Assembly: GCA_030377895.1 (NCBI GenBank)
Contig: JAUCGB010000017.1
Location: 1 to 50,430 of the forward strand
Direction of reading: 5' to 3'
Source: Anaerolineales bacterium HSG24
GTDB lineage: Bacteria; Chloroflexota; Anaerolineae; 4572-78; J111
Length of the DNA: 50,430 nucleotides
Made by a program: the position numbers and the translations under genes. Positions 32,303 to 41,330 of the stretch are shown piece by piece. The first letter of the stretch is position 1. Each line of letters begins with the position of its first letter. The notes beneath the pieces were generated by a model. That model was not told the origin of the DNA. It searched no databases and worked only from the letters and a program-made list of their open reading frames with translations.

Positions 32303-35300
32303 ATGACAATTGAGCGACCATCAGGCATTATCTCTGGTGATTGGAATAAGACCCCTCTCACCGTTAAAAATCTCATACGAGATTACGAGAAGAAACTAAA
32401 ACTAGCAAATAACAAGAATTTATCTACTAGCTCCCTAACTATAACCAACACCACCGACGAACATTTGAGCGTCTCGGCTATTGAAGGTGAACGCCGACAA
32501 GTTACTGTTATTTTTGCAGACATGTCAGGCTTTACCGCTTTGAATGACGCGGCCAAGAGTCCGGCAGAAGTTGAACGTGTTGTGGCCTTGGTTAACCATT
32601 TGTTACAAGAGTTAAGTGAGGCGATTTACGAGTTTGATGGCTATATTGACAAATATATCGGTGATGAGATTATGGCGGTTTTTGGCGCGCCAAAGGCACA
32701 CGAAAATGACCCTGAATTGGCCTTGCGAGCTGCGCTCTCCATGATGGAACGGTTAAAGGCATTTAATAGCAACCCACCGTTTCCATTGGCGAAACCGCTC
32801 GGCATGCATATCGGCATTAATACTGGAACCGTCATTGCGGGGATGGTTGGGACTGACCGGAAAAGTTCCTACACCGTCATGGGAGATGCCGTTAATGTCG
32901 CGGCGCGGTTGGAAGGAGTTTCGGTGCGGGGCGAGGTATTTGTCAGCGAGGCTACTTATAATCTTACAAAACGACATTTTGTATTTAAAAAACGCGAGAC
33001 TATGAAGGTAAAAGGGAAAGCAGATGCGCTCAGAGTTTATGAGCTAAAATCGGCTCGAGAACACCCTGTTCAAGGCCCTGATAGTCAAGCCCCCTTCACT
33101 GGGCGTGAGGAAGAACTTCAAACACTCAAGAATATCTATAAGCGTCTTTATGAAGGTAGAGGCGGTATCGTAATCCTTTCTAGTGATGCTGGCTTGGGTA
33201 AATCTCGTTTAGTACAGGAATTTCGGGAGCAGGTAACGCATGGTACTGGACATACTCAACCTGTTTGGCTAACGGCTAGAGAAGGAACAAGCCGAAACAA
33301 TGAACAGAGTGACCCATTATGGCTTTTTGGCCGAGGTTTATCTTATCGGCGTTCTTTTGCCAATCGGCTTTTTGTGGAGATTCTCTATAGCTATTTGGGT
33401 ATTCCCGGTGGGTCTGATGATACACTGATTAACATGCGGCTCGATGCTATGGGAGAATATATTTTTCCTACCCGCAAAAATGATGTAATCCCCTATTTAG
33501 CCACCATGCTAGGACTCAATCTCGCTCCCGAAATTGCAGATAACCTACCGTTGAATGACCCTCAAGTGCTTCAAAAACGGATGTTATTAGCTATGGGCGA
33601 ATGGGTTGAAGGACTGTCGAGTCTTCATCCGGTCGTCATGGTTTTTGAAGATTTACATTGGGCCGACCCAAGTTCGGTTGCGTTAATCGAATACCTCTTC
33701 ACCCTGACCCTTTATATACCTGTTTTGCTGATTTGTGCCACCCGTTTAGAACGAGATACAACGTTCTGGAGGGTAAGAAATTCTAGCAAAACTGATTACG
33801 GTGACGACGTTACTGAATTGACCCTATGGCCTCTGACAGACCAAGAAAGCCGTCAGTTGATTACTCGTCTCCTAGAAATTGATAGTATTCCAAAAGACAT
33901 GGAAAAACTGCTACTAAGTAGGGCGGAGGGTAATCCCCTATTTTTAGAAGAGGTACTCCGTAGTCTAACTGAACAAGAAATCATCCAACGAAAAGGACAT
34001 CATTGGGAAATTACCCGTGAAGTAACGGCTATGGACATTCCTGATACGTTACAGGGGGTGTTTACTTCTCGGATTGACCGTTTGGATGATGATGTCAAAC
34101 AAGTGTTACAGGTCGCGGCGATTATAGGTCGAGTCTTCCCCCGGTTTATGTTAGCCCCCATGATCAGAGATGAAACGCTGTTAGAAAGTGCGCTTGAAAA
34201 GCTTAAAACATCGGAGTTAATTGAAGATAAAATGATTGACTCTAAACAAGGATACATGTTCAAACATGTGCTGACTTACGAAACAGCGTATAATAGTATG
34301 TTACTCGGTCAACGCCAAGCACTACACAAACGAATTGCTGATTATATGGCTCGTTTATATTGGCAACTTGGTGAGCAGTACGCGGCTACCGTGGCCGAAC
34401 ATTATAGTAAAGGTGAGGTTTGGTCGAGAACATTCCGTTATTTGGTACGAGCGGCAGAGGCGGCAATTCAATCCTTCTACAATCGTGAAGCCGTTGAGTT
34501 TTATACCTCCGCGCTAGATGTGGCGAAGAAGATGGATGAAAAGGAACTTGACCATTCAGCCTTCATTCAAATTTATAATGGCCGAGCCAAAATATTATCT
34601 CGTTTAGGTGAGCCTCAAAAGGCAATCAAAGATTACGAGATGATGTTAGCCAAAGCCAAAGAATTAAACAATGATTCGGCTGAATTACGCGCTCTAAATG
34701 GCATCGGCTATCTCCATGCGAACTACGATTTCTCCACCGCAACGGAACTGTTCCAAGCGGCCTTAAAAGTAGCTCGCCGGATTGGAGATAAACGTGGTAT
34801 TGCAGACACATTAAACCAACTGGGGAGCTTTTACGCCTCTATGGGCGACCTAAGCCAAGCCCAAGAATATTACATTGAGGCACGTGGCCTTTGTGTTGAT
34901 ATTAAACGCGAAGTTATTCGTATCGAAGCGGAAGATGGTTTTGCTTGGGTTTTGTTAGAACAAGGCGAAACCATCGCCTGTTTAAAACGATACGAAGAAG
35001 AGATTATCAAGGTGCGTCGCCGTTTAGGGTATCGCGGTGGATTGATAAAATCGCTGAGTACCATGCTACGAACTCAAGTTATTTTGGGGCATTATCGAGT
35101 GGCTGATGAGATTGTGGCTGAGGTTGATAGCATGTATGAAAAATCGGGTGATTTTTACCTCGCCCCACCACTTCGTTACCATCAAGCCTTAAGCCAAATC
35201 TATCAAGGTGAATTTGAGGAAGCCGAAAATAATATCCGTACCGGATTAGAGATTGCCAACAAACAACAGCAAAAAGGATGGCAAACTTTGGGCATGACTT

Positions 35301-35989
35301 GGCTAAGTCACTACTATCTTGTTTTGGGATTAAACGAAAAATGTTTAGACCTAGCCGAAAAAAGTTATGCTTTAGCCTTAGACCTTGGTTCACCGTTATA
35401 TATTTTACGCGCCCAATCAATACTAGCGTCCGCGTATCGACGCATGAATCGAAACGATGAGGCCGTTGACAAATTGGAAAATGTATATTCTGTCGCCACC
35501 AAGATGGGGCTTAAGATAGAAATCATTATGATTTTATACCAGCTTGTTCAAGCCTACATTCGGGTAGAGATGTGGGATAAGGCCAGAACTGTTGCGAATG
35601 AACTGTTAACCCTTGCCAAATATTCGCACATGCCAGAATATATTATCCGCGCCCACTGGTTACAATCACTGGTTGATACGCATGAAAAACAGTATCAAAC
35701 CGCCCTGAATCGACTGATTCACGCCTCCCCAATTGCCGAAAAGCATGACAGTCGGTTAGCCCAATATCTAGTTCAAATCCAGAAAGCTAGATTATATCAA
35801 ATTACCAAAAATGAACCAGCGTCCAAAGATGCGGCCATGTATGCTGACAAACTCCAGCAAAAACTCTTGTCCGCAATTCCAGAAAAAGAGGGCCAACAAG
35901 CCTTCCTAAATCGTACCAACGCTAAGTTTCTACAAGAGTTTATCGCGTTGTATGCCAACGACGAAGCCAATATAGAGGGCGGCGCGTGA
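32303..35989 (+). CDS. Adenylate cyclase-AAA ATPase-TPR regulatory protein
   Basis: The protein has 1228 residues. A class III cyclase domain (about 62-245) has both metal-binding Asp (D73 in IFADMSGF, D121 in KYIGDEIM). It also has the adenine-specifying Lys117 and Asp195 (VMGDAVNVAARLE) and transition-state Asn198 and Arg202, so it should make cAMP. An AAA/STAND-type ATPase follows (about 265-620), with Walker A SSDAGLGKSRL (K300) and Walker B VMVFEDLHWAD (D449-450 region). A long TPR array makes up the rest (about 700-1200). The ATPase and TPR parts probably control the cyclase in response to a partner. Its stop overlaps the tilS start by four bases. Confidence 0.92.
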   Translation: MTIERPSGIISGDWNKTPLTVKNLIRDYEKKLKLANNKNLSTSSLTITNTTDEHLSVSAIEGERRQVTVIFADMSGFTALNDAAKSPAEVERVVALVNHLLQELSEAIYEFDGYIDKYIGDEIMAVFGAPKAHENDPELALRAALSMMERLKAFNSNPPFPLAKPLGMHIGINTGTVIAGMVGTDRKSSYTVMGDAVNVAARLEGVSVRGEVFVSEATYNLTKRHFVFKKRETMKVKGKADALRVYELKSAREHPVQGPDSQAPFTGREEELQTLKNIYKRLYEGRGGIVILSSDAGLGKSRLVQEFREQVTHGTGHTQPVWLTAREGTSRNNEQSDPLWLFGRGLSYRRSFANRLFVEILYSYLGIPGGSDDTLINMRLDAMGEYIFPTRKNDVIPYLATMLGLNLAPEIADNLPLNDPQVLQKRMLLAMGEWVEGLSSLHPVVMVFEDLHWADPSSVALIEYLFTLTLYIPVLLICATRLERDTTFWRVRNSSKTDYGDDVTELTLWPLTDQESRQLITRLLEIDSIPKDMEKLLLSRAEGNPLFLEEVLRSLTEQEIIQRKGHHWEITREVTAMDIPDTLQGVFTSRIDRLDDDVKQVLQVAAIIGRVFPRFMLAPMIRDETLLESALEKLKTSELIEDKMIDSKQGYMFKHVLTYETAYNSMLLGQRQALHKRIADYMARLYWQLGEQYAATVAEHYSKGEVWSRTFRYLVRAAEAAIQSFYNREAVEFYTSALDVAKKMDEKELDHSAFIQIYNGRAKILSRLGEPQKAIKDYEMMLAKAKELNNDSAELRALNGIGYLHANYDFSTATELFQAALKVARRIGDKRGIADTLNQLGSFYASMGDLSQAQEYYIEARGLCVDIKREVIRIEAEDGFAWVLLEQGETIACLKRYEEEIIKVRRRLGYRGGLIKSLSTMLRTQVILGHYRVADEIVAEVDSMYEKSGDFYLAPPLRYHQALSQIYQGEFEEAENNIRTGLEIANKQQQKGWQTLGMTWLSHYYLVLGLNEKCLDLAEKSYALALDLGSPLYILRAQSILASAYRRMNRNDEAVDKLENVYSVATKMGLKIEIIMILYQLVQAYIRVEMWDKARTVANELLTLAKYSHMPEYIIRAHWLQSLVDTHEKQYQTALNRLIHASPIAEKHDSRLAQYLVQIQKARLYQITKNEPASKDAAMYADKLQQKLLSAIPEKEGQQAFLNRTNAKFLQEFIALYANDEANIEGGA

Positions 35990-37440
35990 ATTCAGTAATC
36001 CAACAGATTGCGGAATTTTGTCGGAATAATGACCTGTTAGCCGCATCTGATACGATTGTGGTTGGCGTTTCGGGTGGAGCAGATTCATTATGCTTACTGC
36101 ATGTGTTGTTGACCATTCGGACGACGATTCCTTTAACGCTCATCGTCGCCCATCTGAACCATCAATTACGGGGCACGGAGTCAGAAAAGGACGAACTGTT
36201 TGTTAAAGATATTGCGGCTCAATGGCAGTTACCCATTGTGGTAGAGCGTCACAATATCAGCCAAATTGCGACCTACAACAAACAATCTATCGAAGAAGCG
36301 TCCCGTTATACCCGCTACCAGTTTTTGGGGCGTGTGGCTCAACAGGTCGATGCCTCAAAAATTGCGGTGGGACATCATGCGGATGACCAAGTCGAAACAG
36401 TTTTGATGCACCTTATACGGGGAAGCGGTTTGTCAGGGTTGCGGGGCATGTTACCTCTTACATCGCTTGATGATTTTGCGAACAGTCACATTATTCGCCC
36501 TTTGTTAACTATATCTCGACAGGATATAACCCTTTACTGTCAAAACGAGGGCCTAACTCCCAGAGAGGATGTATCTAATCAAGATACAACCTTTTTCCGG
36601 AATCGAATTCGGCATGCGTTGATACCTGAACTTAAACGGTACAACCCCGCTATTCAAAAAAACATCCGGCATACGAGTCAGATTGTCACGGCTGAGGTTG
36701 ATTTTCTGAATGATGCCTTTGAGCAATATTGGACTAGACTGATTACAAAATCAACAGCTTCTGGCGTGATATTTCGCCGAGATGAATGGTCTCTCTTACC
36801 TTTGGCGATGAAACGCCGCGCGATTCGACGGGCAATTCGGACGTTAATCCACAGCATCAAAGATATTGGCTTTGAGCATGTCGAACGCGCGATTAATGTC
36901 GTCGAGCAAGGTCAAACTGGAGCCTGCGTCACCCTTCCCAAAGGCGTAACCTTATTTGTTACCTATCATGACTTAATCATCACCACATTACCCTTAACGG
37001 TGGATTTTGAAACACCCTATATTAACAAAGGACAAGTAATCCCCATCACGCTAAACGGGGTTACCCCGCTTGGCAACACCGGCTGGCAACTGACGGCAAA
37101 ACCTATTACTAAAGAAGATATAACAGTTACACAAATTAAACGAATTTATGGATGGGAAGCCTACCTTGATACCGAAACCATAAAACATACTCCTCTTTTA
37201 CGGTCACGATTGCCGGGGGATCGGTTTTCTCCATTAGGGTTACATGGACGACATCAAAAAATCAAAACTTTTATGGTTAATGTAAAAATTCCAGCCTCGC
37301 AACGAGATTATGTCCCTCTCCTCGTGGCCAATAAGCAGATATTATGGGTATGCGGCTATCGGTTAGCCGAGCAGGCTGCGGTAACAAGTAAAACCAAACA
37401 GTTGACCTATTTGAAATTTAATCGTAACTCAGAAGTTTAG
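35986..37440 (+). CDS. tilS: tRNA(Ile)-lysidine synthase
   Basis: The protein has 484 residues with a GTG start. TilS changes C34 of the tRNA(Ile) CAU anticodon to lysidine, allowing it to read AUA, and is essential. It shows the PP-loop VVGVSGGADSLCLLHVL, then HLNHQLRGTESEKDE, the SIEEASRYTRYQFL motif, VGHHADDQVETVLMHLIRGSGLSGLRGM and RPLL. The C-terminal TilS domains end with RLPGDRF, KKIKTFM-like residues (HQKIKTFMVN), IPASQRD and ILWVCGYRL. Length is normal. The four-base overlap with the cyclase gene ties its translation to that gene, an unusual pairing. Confidence 0.95.
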   Translation: MNSVIQQIAEFCRNNDLLAASDTIVVGVSGGADSLCLLHVLLTIRTTIPLTLIVAHLNHQLRGTESEKDELFVKDIAAQWQLPIVVERHNISQIATYNKQSIEEASRYTRYQFLGRVAQQVDASKIAVGHHADDQVETVLMHLIRGSGLSGLRGMLPLTSLDDFANSHIIRPLLTISRQDITLYCQNEGLTPREDVSNQDTTFFRNRIRHALIPELKRYNPAIQKNIRHTSQIVTAEVDFLNDAFEQYWTRLITKSTASGVIFRRDEWSLLPLAMKRRAIRRAIRTLIHSIKDIGFEHVERAINVVEQGQTGACVTLPKGVTLFVTYHDLIITTLPLTVDFETPYINKGQVIPITLNGVTPLGNTGWQLTAKPITKEDITVTQIKRIYGWEAYLDTETIKHTPLLRSRLPGDRFSPLGLHGRHQKIKTFMVNVKIPASQRDYVPLLVANKQILWVCGYRLAEQAAVTSKTKQLTYLKFNRNSEV

Positions 37441-37513
37441 GAATGGGTATTAATTAACTTGTGCATGACTACGATCCCAGTGAAACGCGCAATTTATTTA
37501 ATCCCGATTCCTT
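37440..37513. repeat. Dispersed repeat, family D, both arms
   Basis: The left arm GGAATGGGTATTAATTAAC begins at the last base of the tilS stop codon. The right arm GCGCAATTTATTTAATCCCG ending ATTCC (37489-37513) is the reverse-strand form of the same unit, also found near 3812 and 5751. Together they make an inverted element of about 74 bases. Confidence 0.75.
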
Positions 37514-37550
37514 AGTTAAAGCTAAAACTGGATAGGATTAAAAGCGAAAA

Positions 37551-38243
37551 ATGACTAATACATCTTACGTTTTATTGATTATAGAGCCTAAATATCGCGA
37601 CAAAACAAAATCGTTGGCCTCAACATTCAATACCGATAAGCATAAAATTTTTATAGCTGATTCACCGGGTATAGCAATAGATAACATGAAAAATTACTGG
37701 CCCGATGTGATTATTTTTAATTTAACCGATGGTCAGCTTAAAATAGCAAATTTTCAGAAACCGATTCATCAACTTGACCTTGACCTCCCTCGCGTTGCGG
37801 TCGGTGACAAATCTTCGGTTGCGTCCAAACTGAGACGTGGTATTGTGTGGGTTCCGCCCAATGACCCACAACAACTTGTAAGCGGCATCATGCGGGCCAC
37901 ATCCAAACAGAAAAACCGATTTACTCGTTTGCCTACCCTCATTATTGATTCGAAAAAAAGTCAAGTCCTGCACAATCGAACTCAGCACACCCTAACCCCC
38001 AAAGAGTATAGACTCCTGCGGATGTTGGTAGACCAACATGACCAGATTTTAACCCGCCAAGAGATTATGCAGAAAGTGTGGGACACTAATTACATGGGAG
38101 ATACCCGCACCCTTGACGTTCATATCCGTTGGTTGCGTAAAAAAATTGAGGATAATCCGAGCAAACCAACCTACCTAAAAACGGTACGCGGTGAAGGGTA
38201 TATCTTTATCACCAAACGATTACGGGCCTTAGCTAACCGATAG
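37551..38243 (+). CDS. OmpR/PhoB-type transcriptional regulator with degenerate receiver domain
   Basis: The protein has 230 residues. The C-terminal winged helix is typical: HTLTPKEYRLLRMLVDQHDQILTRQEIMQKVW, then TLDVHIRWLRKKIE and LKTVRGEGYIF. The N-terminal receiver-like domain lacks the acidic pair (IIEPK instead of VDDD). It has Asn57 where the phosphorylated Asp should be (PDVIIFNL), so normal phosphorylation is unlikely. Such pseudo-receivers respond to other signals or act constitutively. No kinase gene is adjacent; the nearest is at 47-50 kb. A terminator follows. Confidence 0.9.
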   Translation: MTNTSYVLLIIEPKYRDKTKSLASTFNTDKHKIFIADSPGIAIDNMKNYWPDVIIFNLTDGQLKIANFQKPIHQLDLDLPRVAVGDKSSVASKLRRGIVWVPPNDPQQLVSGIMRATSKQKNRFTRLPTLIIDSKKSQVLHNRTQHTLTPKEYRLLRMLVDQHDQILTRQEIMQKVWDTNYMGDTRTLDVHIRWLRKKIEDNPSKPTYLKTVRGEGYIFITKRLRALANR

Positions 38244-38265
38244 GAAACACGGAACGTGTATCATC

Positions 38266-38293
38266 AAAAAGCACTGCTCATGGTGCTTTTTTT
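38266..38293 (+). terminator. Rho-independent terminator after the regulator gene
   Basis: AAAAAGCAC (38266-38274) and GTGCTTTTT (38283-38291) form a nine-base stem with an eight-base loop and a run of seven T. Confidence 0.85.
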
Positions 38294-38379
38294 GTGTTTG
38301 ACAATACTCAGTTACAATGTAACCATCACCTAAAAGGGTAATCATTCAGCCCCCTTGTTTCCAAACTGGATTTGGGAAC

Positions 38380-38447
38380 ACAAGTAGTGATGGCAGAATC
38401 CGGAGTGCAAGGCAGGCAAAGCGAGCTTTGCACTCCTTATCACTACC
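38380..38447 (+). repeat. Dispersed palindromic repeat, family A (copy 6)
   Basis: CACAAGTAGTGATGGCAGAA, TCCGGAGTGCAAGGCAGGC, GCGAGCTTTGCACTCC and TTATCACTACC are present. The left GGTAGTCCTG part is missing. It lies immediately upstream of mreB, and translating it gives a false N-terminal extension of MreB. Confidence 0.85.
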
Positions 38448-38456
38448 GATTATTAA
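38428..38456 (+). promoter_or_regulatory. Promoter of mreB formed partly by a family-A repeat
   Basis: TTGCAC (38428-38433) in the right part of the repeat and TATTAA (38451-38456) just outside it are 17 bases apart. The mreB start lies 36 bases downstream. Confidence 0.5.
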
Positions 38457-38491
38457 AATACACTATCATCTTTGAAGGAGTAACGTATAAC

Positions 38492-39559
38492 GTGGCAGGC
38501 CCATTAGATTGGCTACTCGGATTATTTTCCCTTGATGTAGGAATTGATTTAGGAACAGCGAATACATTGGTTTACATTAAAGGGAAAGGTATTGTTATTA
38601 ATGAACCATCTGTAGTAGCAATAGAGAAAAAAAATAAAAGACCACTGGCGATTGGCGTTGATGCCAAAGAGTTGGTTGGACGAGCGCCATCCAACATTAT
38701 AGTCGTGCGCCCTCTGCGAGATGGCGTTATCTCTGAGTTTGAACAAACTGAGGCCATGTTGCGCTACTTTATCAAAAAAGTACACGAACAAACTCTCATT
38801 CCCACACCATTTTATGCTCCACGAGTGGTGATTGGGATTCCGAGTGGTGTGACCGAGGTCGAAGAACGGGCCGTTAAAGACGCAGCTCGAAACGCTCGGG
38901 CCAGAGAAACACTACTTATTGAAGAACCGATGGCTGCTGCAATTGGGGCAGGATTACCGATTACTGAGCCGTTGGGTAGTATGATTATTGATATTGGTGG
39001 GGGAACCACAGAAGTTGCCCTCTTTTCACGGGGTGGCATCGTTGTCAGTCGCTCCTTGCGCGTGGCCGGTGATGAGATGGATGAGGCAATTATTAACTAC
39101 GCTCGACAAAAATATAATTTGCTGATTGGTCAACGTATGGCCGAGCGAGCCAAAATCACCATCGGTTCAGCCTATCCCCTGTCCGAAGAGCAAACTGTCA
39201 CCCTACGTGGCCGCAACCTGATTACAGGGCTACCCGATTCTGTTGAGGTCTCTAGTGTTGAAGTCCGCGAAGCCCTTGCTGATGCGGTACAAGTGATTAT
39301 TGATTCTGTCCGTGATGCACTTGATGAAACGCCTCCCGAACTGATTGCCGACCTGATGGAAAATGGTATTGTCTTAGCGGGTGGCGGTGGGTTACTACAA
39401 GGTTTAACCGAGCGGCTTTCTGAAGAAACTAAGGTGCGGGTTTATATTGCCGACGACCCCTTAACCTGTGTGGCTCGTGGGGCCGGGCAAGTGTTAGAGA
39501 GTTATGATAAATATGCCGCAGTCTTAGCATCCTTAAATAGCCGTGATAAATACATGTAA
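38492..39559 (+). CDS. mreB: Rod shape-determining protein MreB
   Basis: The protein has 355 residues from the GTG at 38492, preceded by GAAGGAG 11 bases upstream. MreB is the actin-like ATPase that guides cell-wall synthesis along the inner membrane. It shows VGIDLGTANTLVYIKGKGIVINEPSVVA, RPLRDGVISEFEQTEAMLRYFI, PRVVIGIPSGVTEVEERAV, LIEEPMAAAIGAGLPI, MIIDIGGGTTEVALFS and GIVLAGGGGLLQGL, all standard. The N-terminal GPLDWLLGLFS may act as a membrane-binding helix. It is the first gene of the mreBCD group. Confidence 0.96.
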   Translation: MAGPLDWLLGLFSLDVGIDLGTANTLVYIKGKGIVINEPSVVAIEKKNKRPLAIGVDAKELVGRAPSNIIVVRPLRDGVISEFEQTEAMLRYFIKKVHEQTLIPTPFYAPRVVIGIPSGVTEVEERAVKDAARNARARETLLIEEPMAAAIGAGLPITEPLGSMIIDIGGGTTEVALFSRGGIVVSRSLRVAGDEMDEAIINYARQKYNLLIGQRMAERAKITIGSAYPLSEEQTVTLRGRNLITGLPDSVEVSSVEVREALADAVQVIIDSVRDALDETPPELIADLMENGIVLAGGGGLLQGLTERLSEETKVRVYIADDPLTCVARGAGQVLESYDKYAAVLASLNSRDKYM

Positions 39560-39718
39560 TTATAAATGGTAAATGGTGAATGGTGAATTATATAGGACAA
39601 AGCCATTTGAAGCTGCCTGTAATTACGTTTTTTCACCAAGAGTGGTTTTGATATCTGGCATTGAAAAGGGTGTGTAGAATGGATGTCGCCCCACAAATCT
39701 ATGCACCCCTTATTGTCC

Positions 39719-39808
39719 GTAAATATTCAGTGAACTCGCCAGAAAGAACGTCAGAAACCCGATTTCTCAAAGAAATCGGGTTTCTAAGGCGGTTTTACCA
39801 ACTTTTAC
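39719..39808. repeat. Dispersed repeat, family B (copy 3), between mreB and mreC
   Basis: GTAAATATTCAGTGAACTCG, AAACCCGATTTCTC, AGAAATCGGGTTTCT and AACTTTTAC match copy 1. It lies in the 325-base gap between mreB and mreC, which contains no gene. The start of that gap (39560-39590) has AATGGTAAATGGTGAATGG units, as at 28236-28275. The stem could end or weaken transcription from mreB into mreC. Confidence 0.8.
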
Positions 39809-39884
39809 TATTGTCACGCTACAGCGTGACCTCCATACATTCATAGGATTATTTCTATATTCCTAATCGAGGCCCTTTTTTGCA

Positions 39885-40736
39885 TTGAACAGGTCATTAT
39901 ACCTCGGGTTTTTCATAACACTTGTTTTATTAGGCTTTGTGTTAGACCAACTTGGCTACTTAACCTCACTCCGTACCAACCTACAAAGCGCTATATCTCC
40001 TATACAACAGAGCATTACCCTGACTGTGCAAGATATTGTTGGTCAAACCACCTTGCCCACAGATGTTATTACCCTGCAAAATCGGGTTACAGAGCTAGAA
40101 ATCGTTAATAATACGTTGGTTGTAGAAAACGTTCGTCTTCGTGAGATAGAAAGAGAGAATGAACAGTTACGCCAACTCCTCAACTACACCCGCAGTAATC
40201 CTCAAACGAACTATCAACCATCCACCGTCATAGGACGTAGTATCGGAGTTGATCCAACCAATTTACTCTATTTTGTCTATGTCGATGTCGGAGCGCGTGA
40301 CGGAATCGCTCGGAACATGCCAGTCATTACCGACCGTGGTTTGGTCGGACGAGTGGTCGCGGTCGGGCCAAACTCGGCCCAAGTACTCATGTTGATTGAC
40401 TCGGCTAGCGCAGTTAACGCCATCACCCAAAACAATCGCGCCACCGGCGTGGTACGGGGCAATATCGACGGGACGCTCATCTTGGATCGTATCCCCCAAG
40501 GCGACACCATCAACCCCGGCGATATTGTGCTGAGTTCAGGGTTGGGCGGAAACTTCCCTAGCAAACTGGTCATCGGGCAGGTGACAGAGGTGCTTCAACG
40601 TGACCAAGACCTGTTTCAAACGGCTCGTGTTCGCCCCACTGTTGATTTTGGCAAGCTCGAAACCCTGTTGATAATTACCTCTTTTGATCCGATTGATTTT
40701 GAAGCCGAGTTGCTAAACCAAGAGGACGACAATTAA
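39885..40736 (+). CDS. mreC: Rod shape-determining protein MreC
   Basis: The protein has 283 residues, probably starting at TTG (39885). MreC is a bitopic membrane protein of the elongation complex. A hydrophobic segment (about 6-25) is followed by a coiled coil (LQNRVTELEIVNNTLVVENVRLREIERENEQLRQLL). Two beta domains follow, with VIGRSIGVDPTNLLYFVYVDVGARDGIARNMPVITDRGLVGRV and DIVLSSGLGGNFPSKLVIGQV. This is the full family architecture. Its end overlaps the beginning of mreD. Confidence 0.95.
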   Translation: MNRSLYLGFFITLVLLGFVLDQLGYLTSLRTNLQSAISPIQQSITLTVQDIVGQTTLPTDVITLQNRVTELEIVNNTLVVENVRLREIERENEQLRQLLNYTRSNPQTNYQPSTVIGRSIGVDPTNLLYFVYVDVGARDGIARNMPVITDRGLVGRVVAVGPNSAQVLMLIDSASAVNAITQNNRATGVVRGNIDGTLILDRIPQGDTINPGDIVLSSGLGGNFPSKLVIGQVTEVLQRDQDLFQTARVRPTVDFGKLETLLIITSFDPIDFEAELLNQEDDN

Positions 40737-41238
40737 CGCCCTATTTCCGTATCTGACCGTCATCATCGCCTTATTTACCCAAATCACCGTTTCGCCATAT
40801 ACCAAAGTTAATCTGGTTCACCCCGATTTTGTCCTCATTGTCACCCTCAGTTGGGTGATATTAAGGGGACTTGACGAAGGTGTATTTATCGCTATTTTTG
40901 CCGGTATTGGATTTGATATCCTCTCTGGTGCGCCATTTGGGATATTTAGCTTGAGTATTGGTTTAACGGCCTTGTTAACGGATCTGGTACATGATCGCAT
41001 TTTTGGCGAAAACAACCTGATTCTACCTGCGATCTTAATTCTACCGGCAACCGTCTTTTTTAATGGATTGGCTGCCTTCTTGTTGATCCAATTAGGCCGT
41101 CCCATGCCTTGGGAAACTCTATTAACAAGCATTATTTTACCTGTGGCAGTTTTAAACAGTGCGGTAATGATCCCTATTTTCTTAACCCTTTATATATTTA
41201 ACCGACTTTTAACCCCTTCAGAAGCTCTAACATGGTAA
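40732..41238 (+). CDS. mreD: Rod shape-determining protein MreD, ATT start
   Basis: The protein has 168-169 residues and five to six hydrophobic helices. The family sequence is clear from (I)NALFPYLTVIIALFTQITV and continues through HPDFVLIVTLSWVILRGLDEG and GFDILSGAPFGIFSL. No ATG, GTG or TTG precedes this in frame after the TAA at 40714. ATT at 40732 has GAGG (40722-40725) six bases upstream and overlaps the mreC stop. I therefore choose ATT as the start; the next GTG (40855) would delete the first two helices. MreD is the integral membrane partner of MreC. Confidence 0.88.
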   Translation: MNALFPYLTVIIALFTQITVSPYTKVNLVHPDFVLIVTLSWVILRGLDEGVFIAIFAGIGFDILSGAPFGIFSLSIGLTALLTDLVHDRIFGENNLILPAILILPATVFFNGLAAFLLIQLGRPMPWETLLTSIILPVAVLNSAVMIPIFLTLYIFNRLLTPSEALTW

Positions 41239-41330
41239 ACCATGACTGAAACTTAAACATTCGTAGTATTAAATCACCTGTTATAAATACTGAATTCTTA
41301 AAATATAGCAGGTCACTCTATAGATGTTCA

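Noticed and set aside
38372..38491. Forty-residue N-terminal extension of MreB
   Set aside because: It translates a family-A repeat; MreB homology and a ribosome binding site support GTG 38492.
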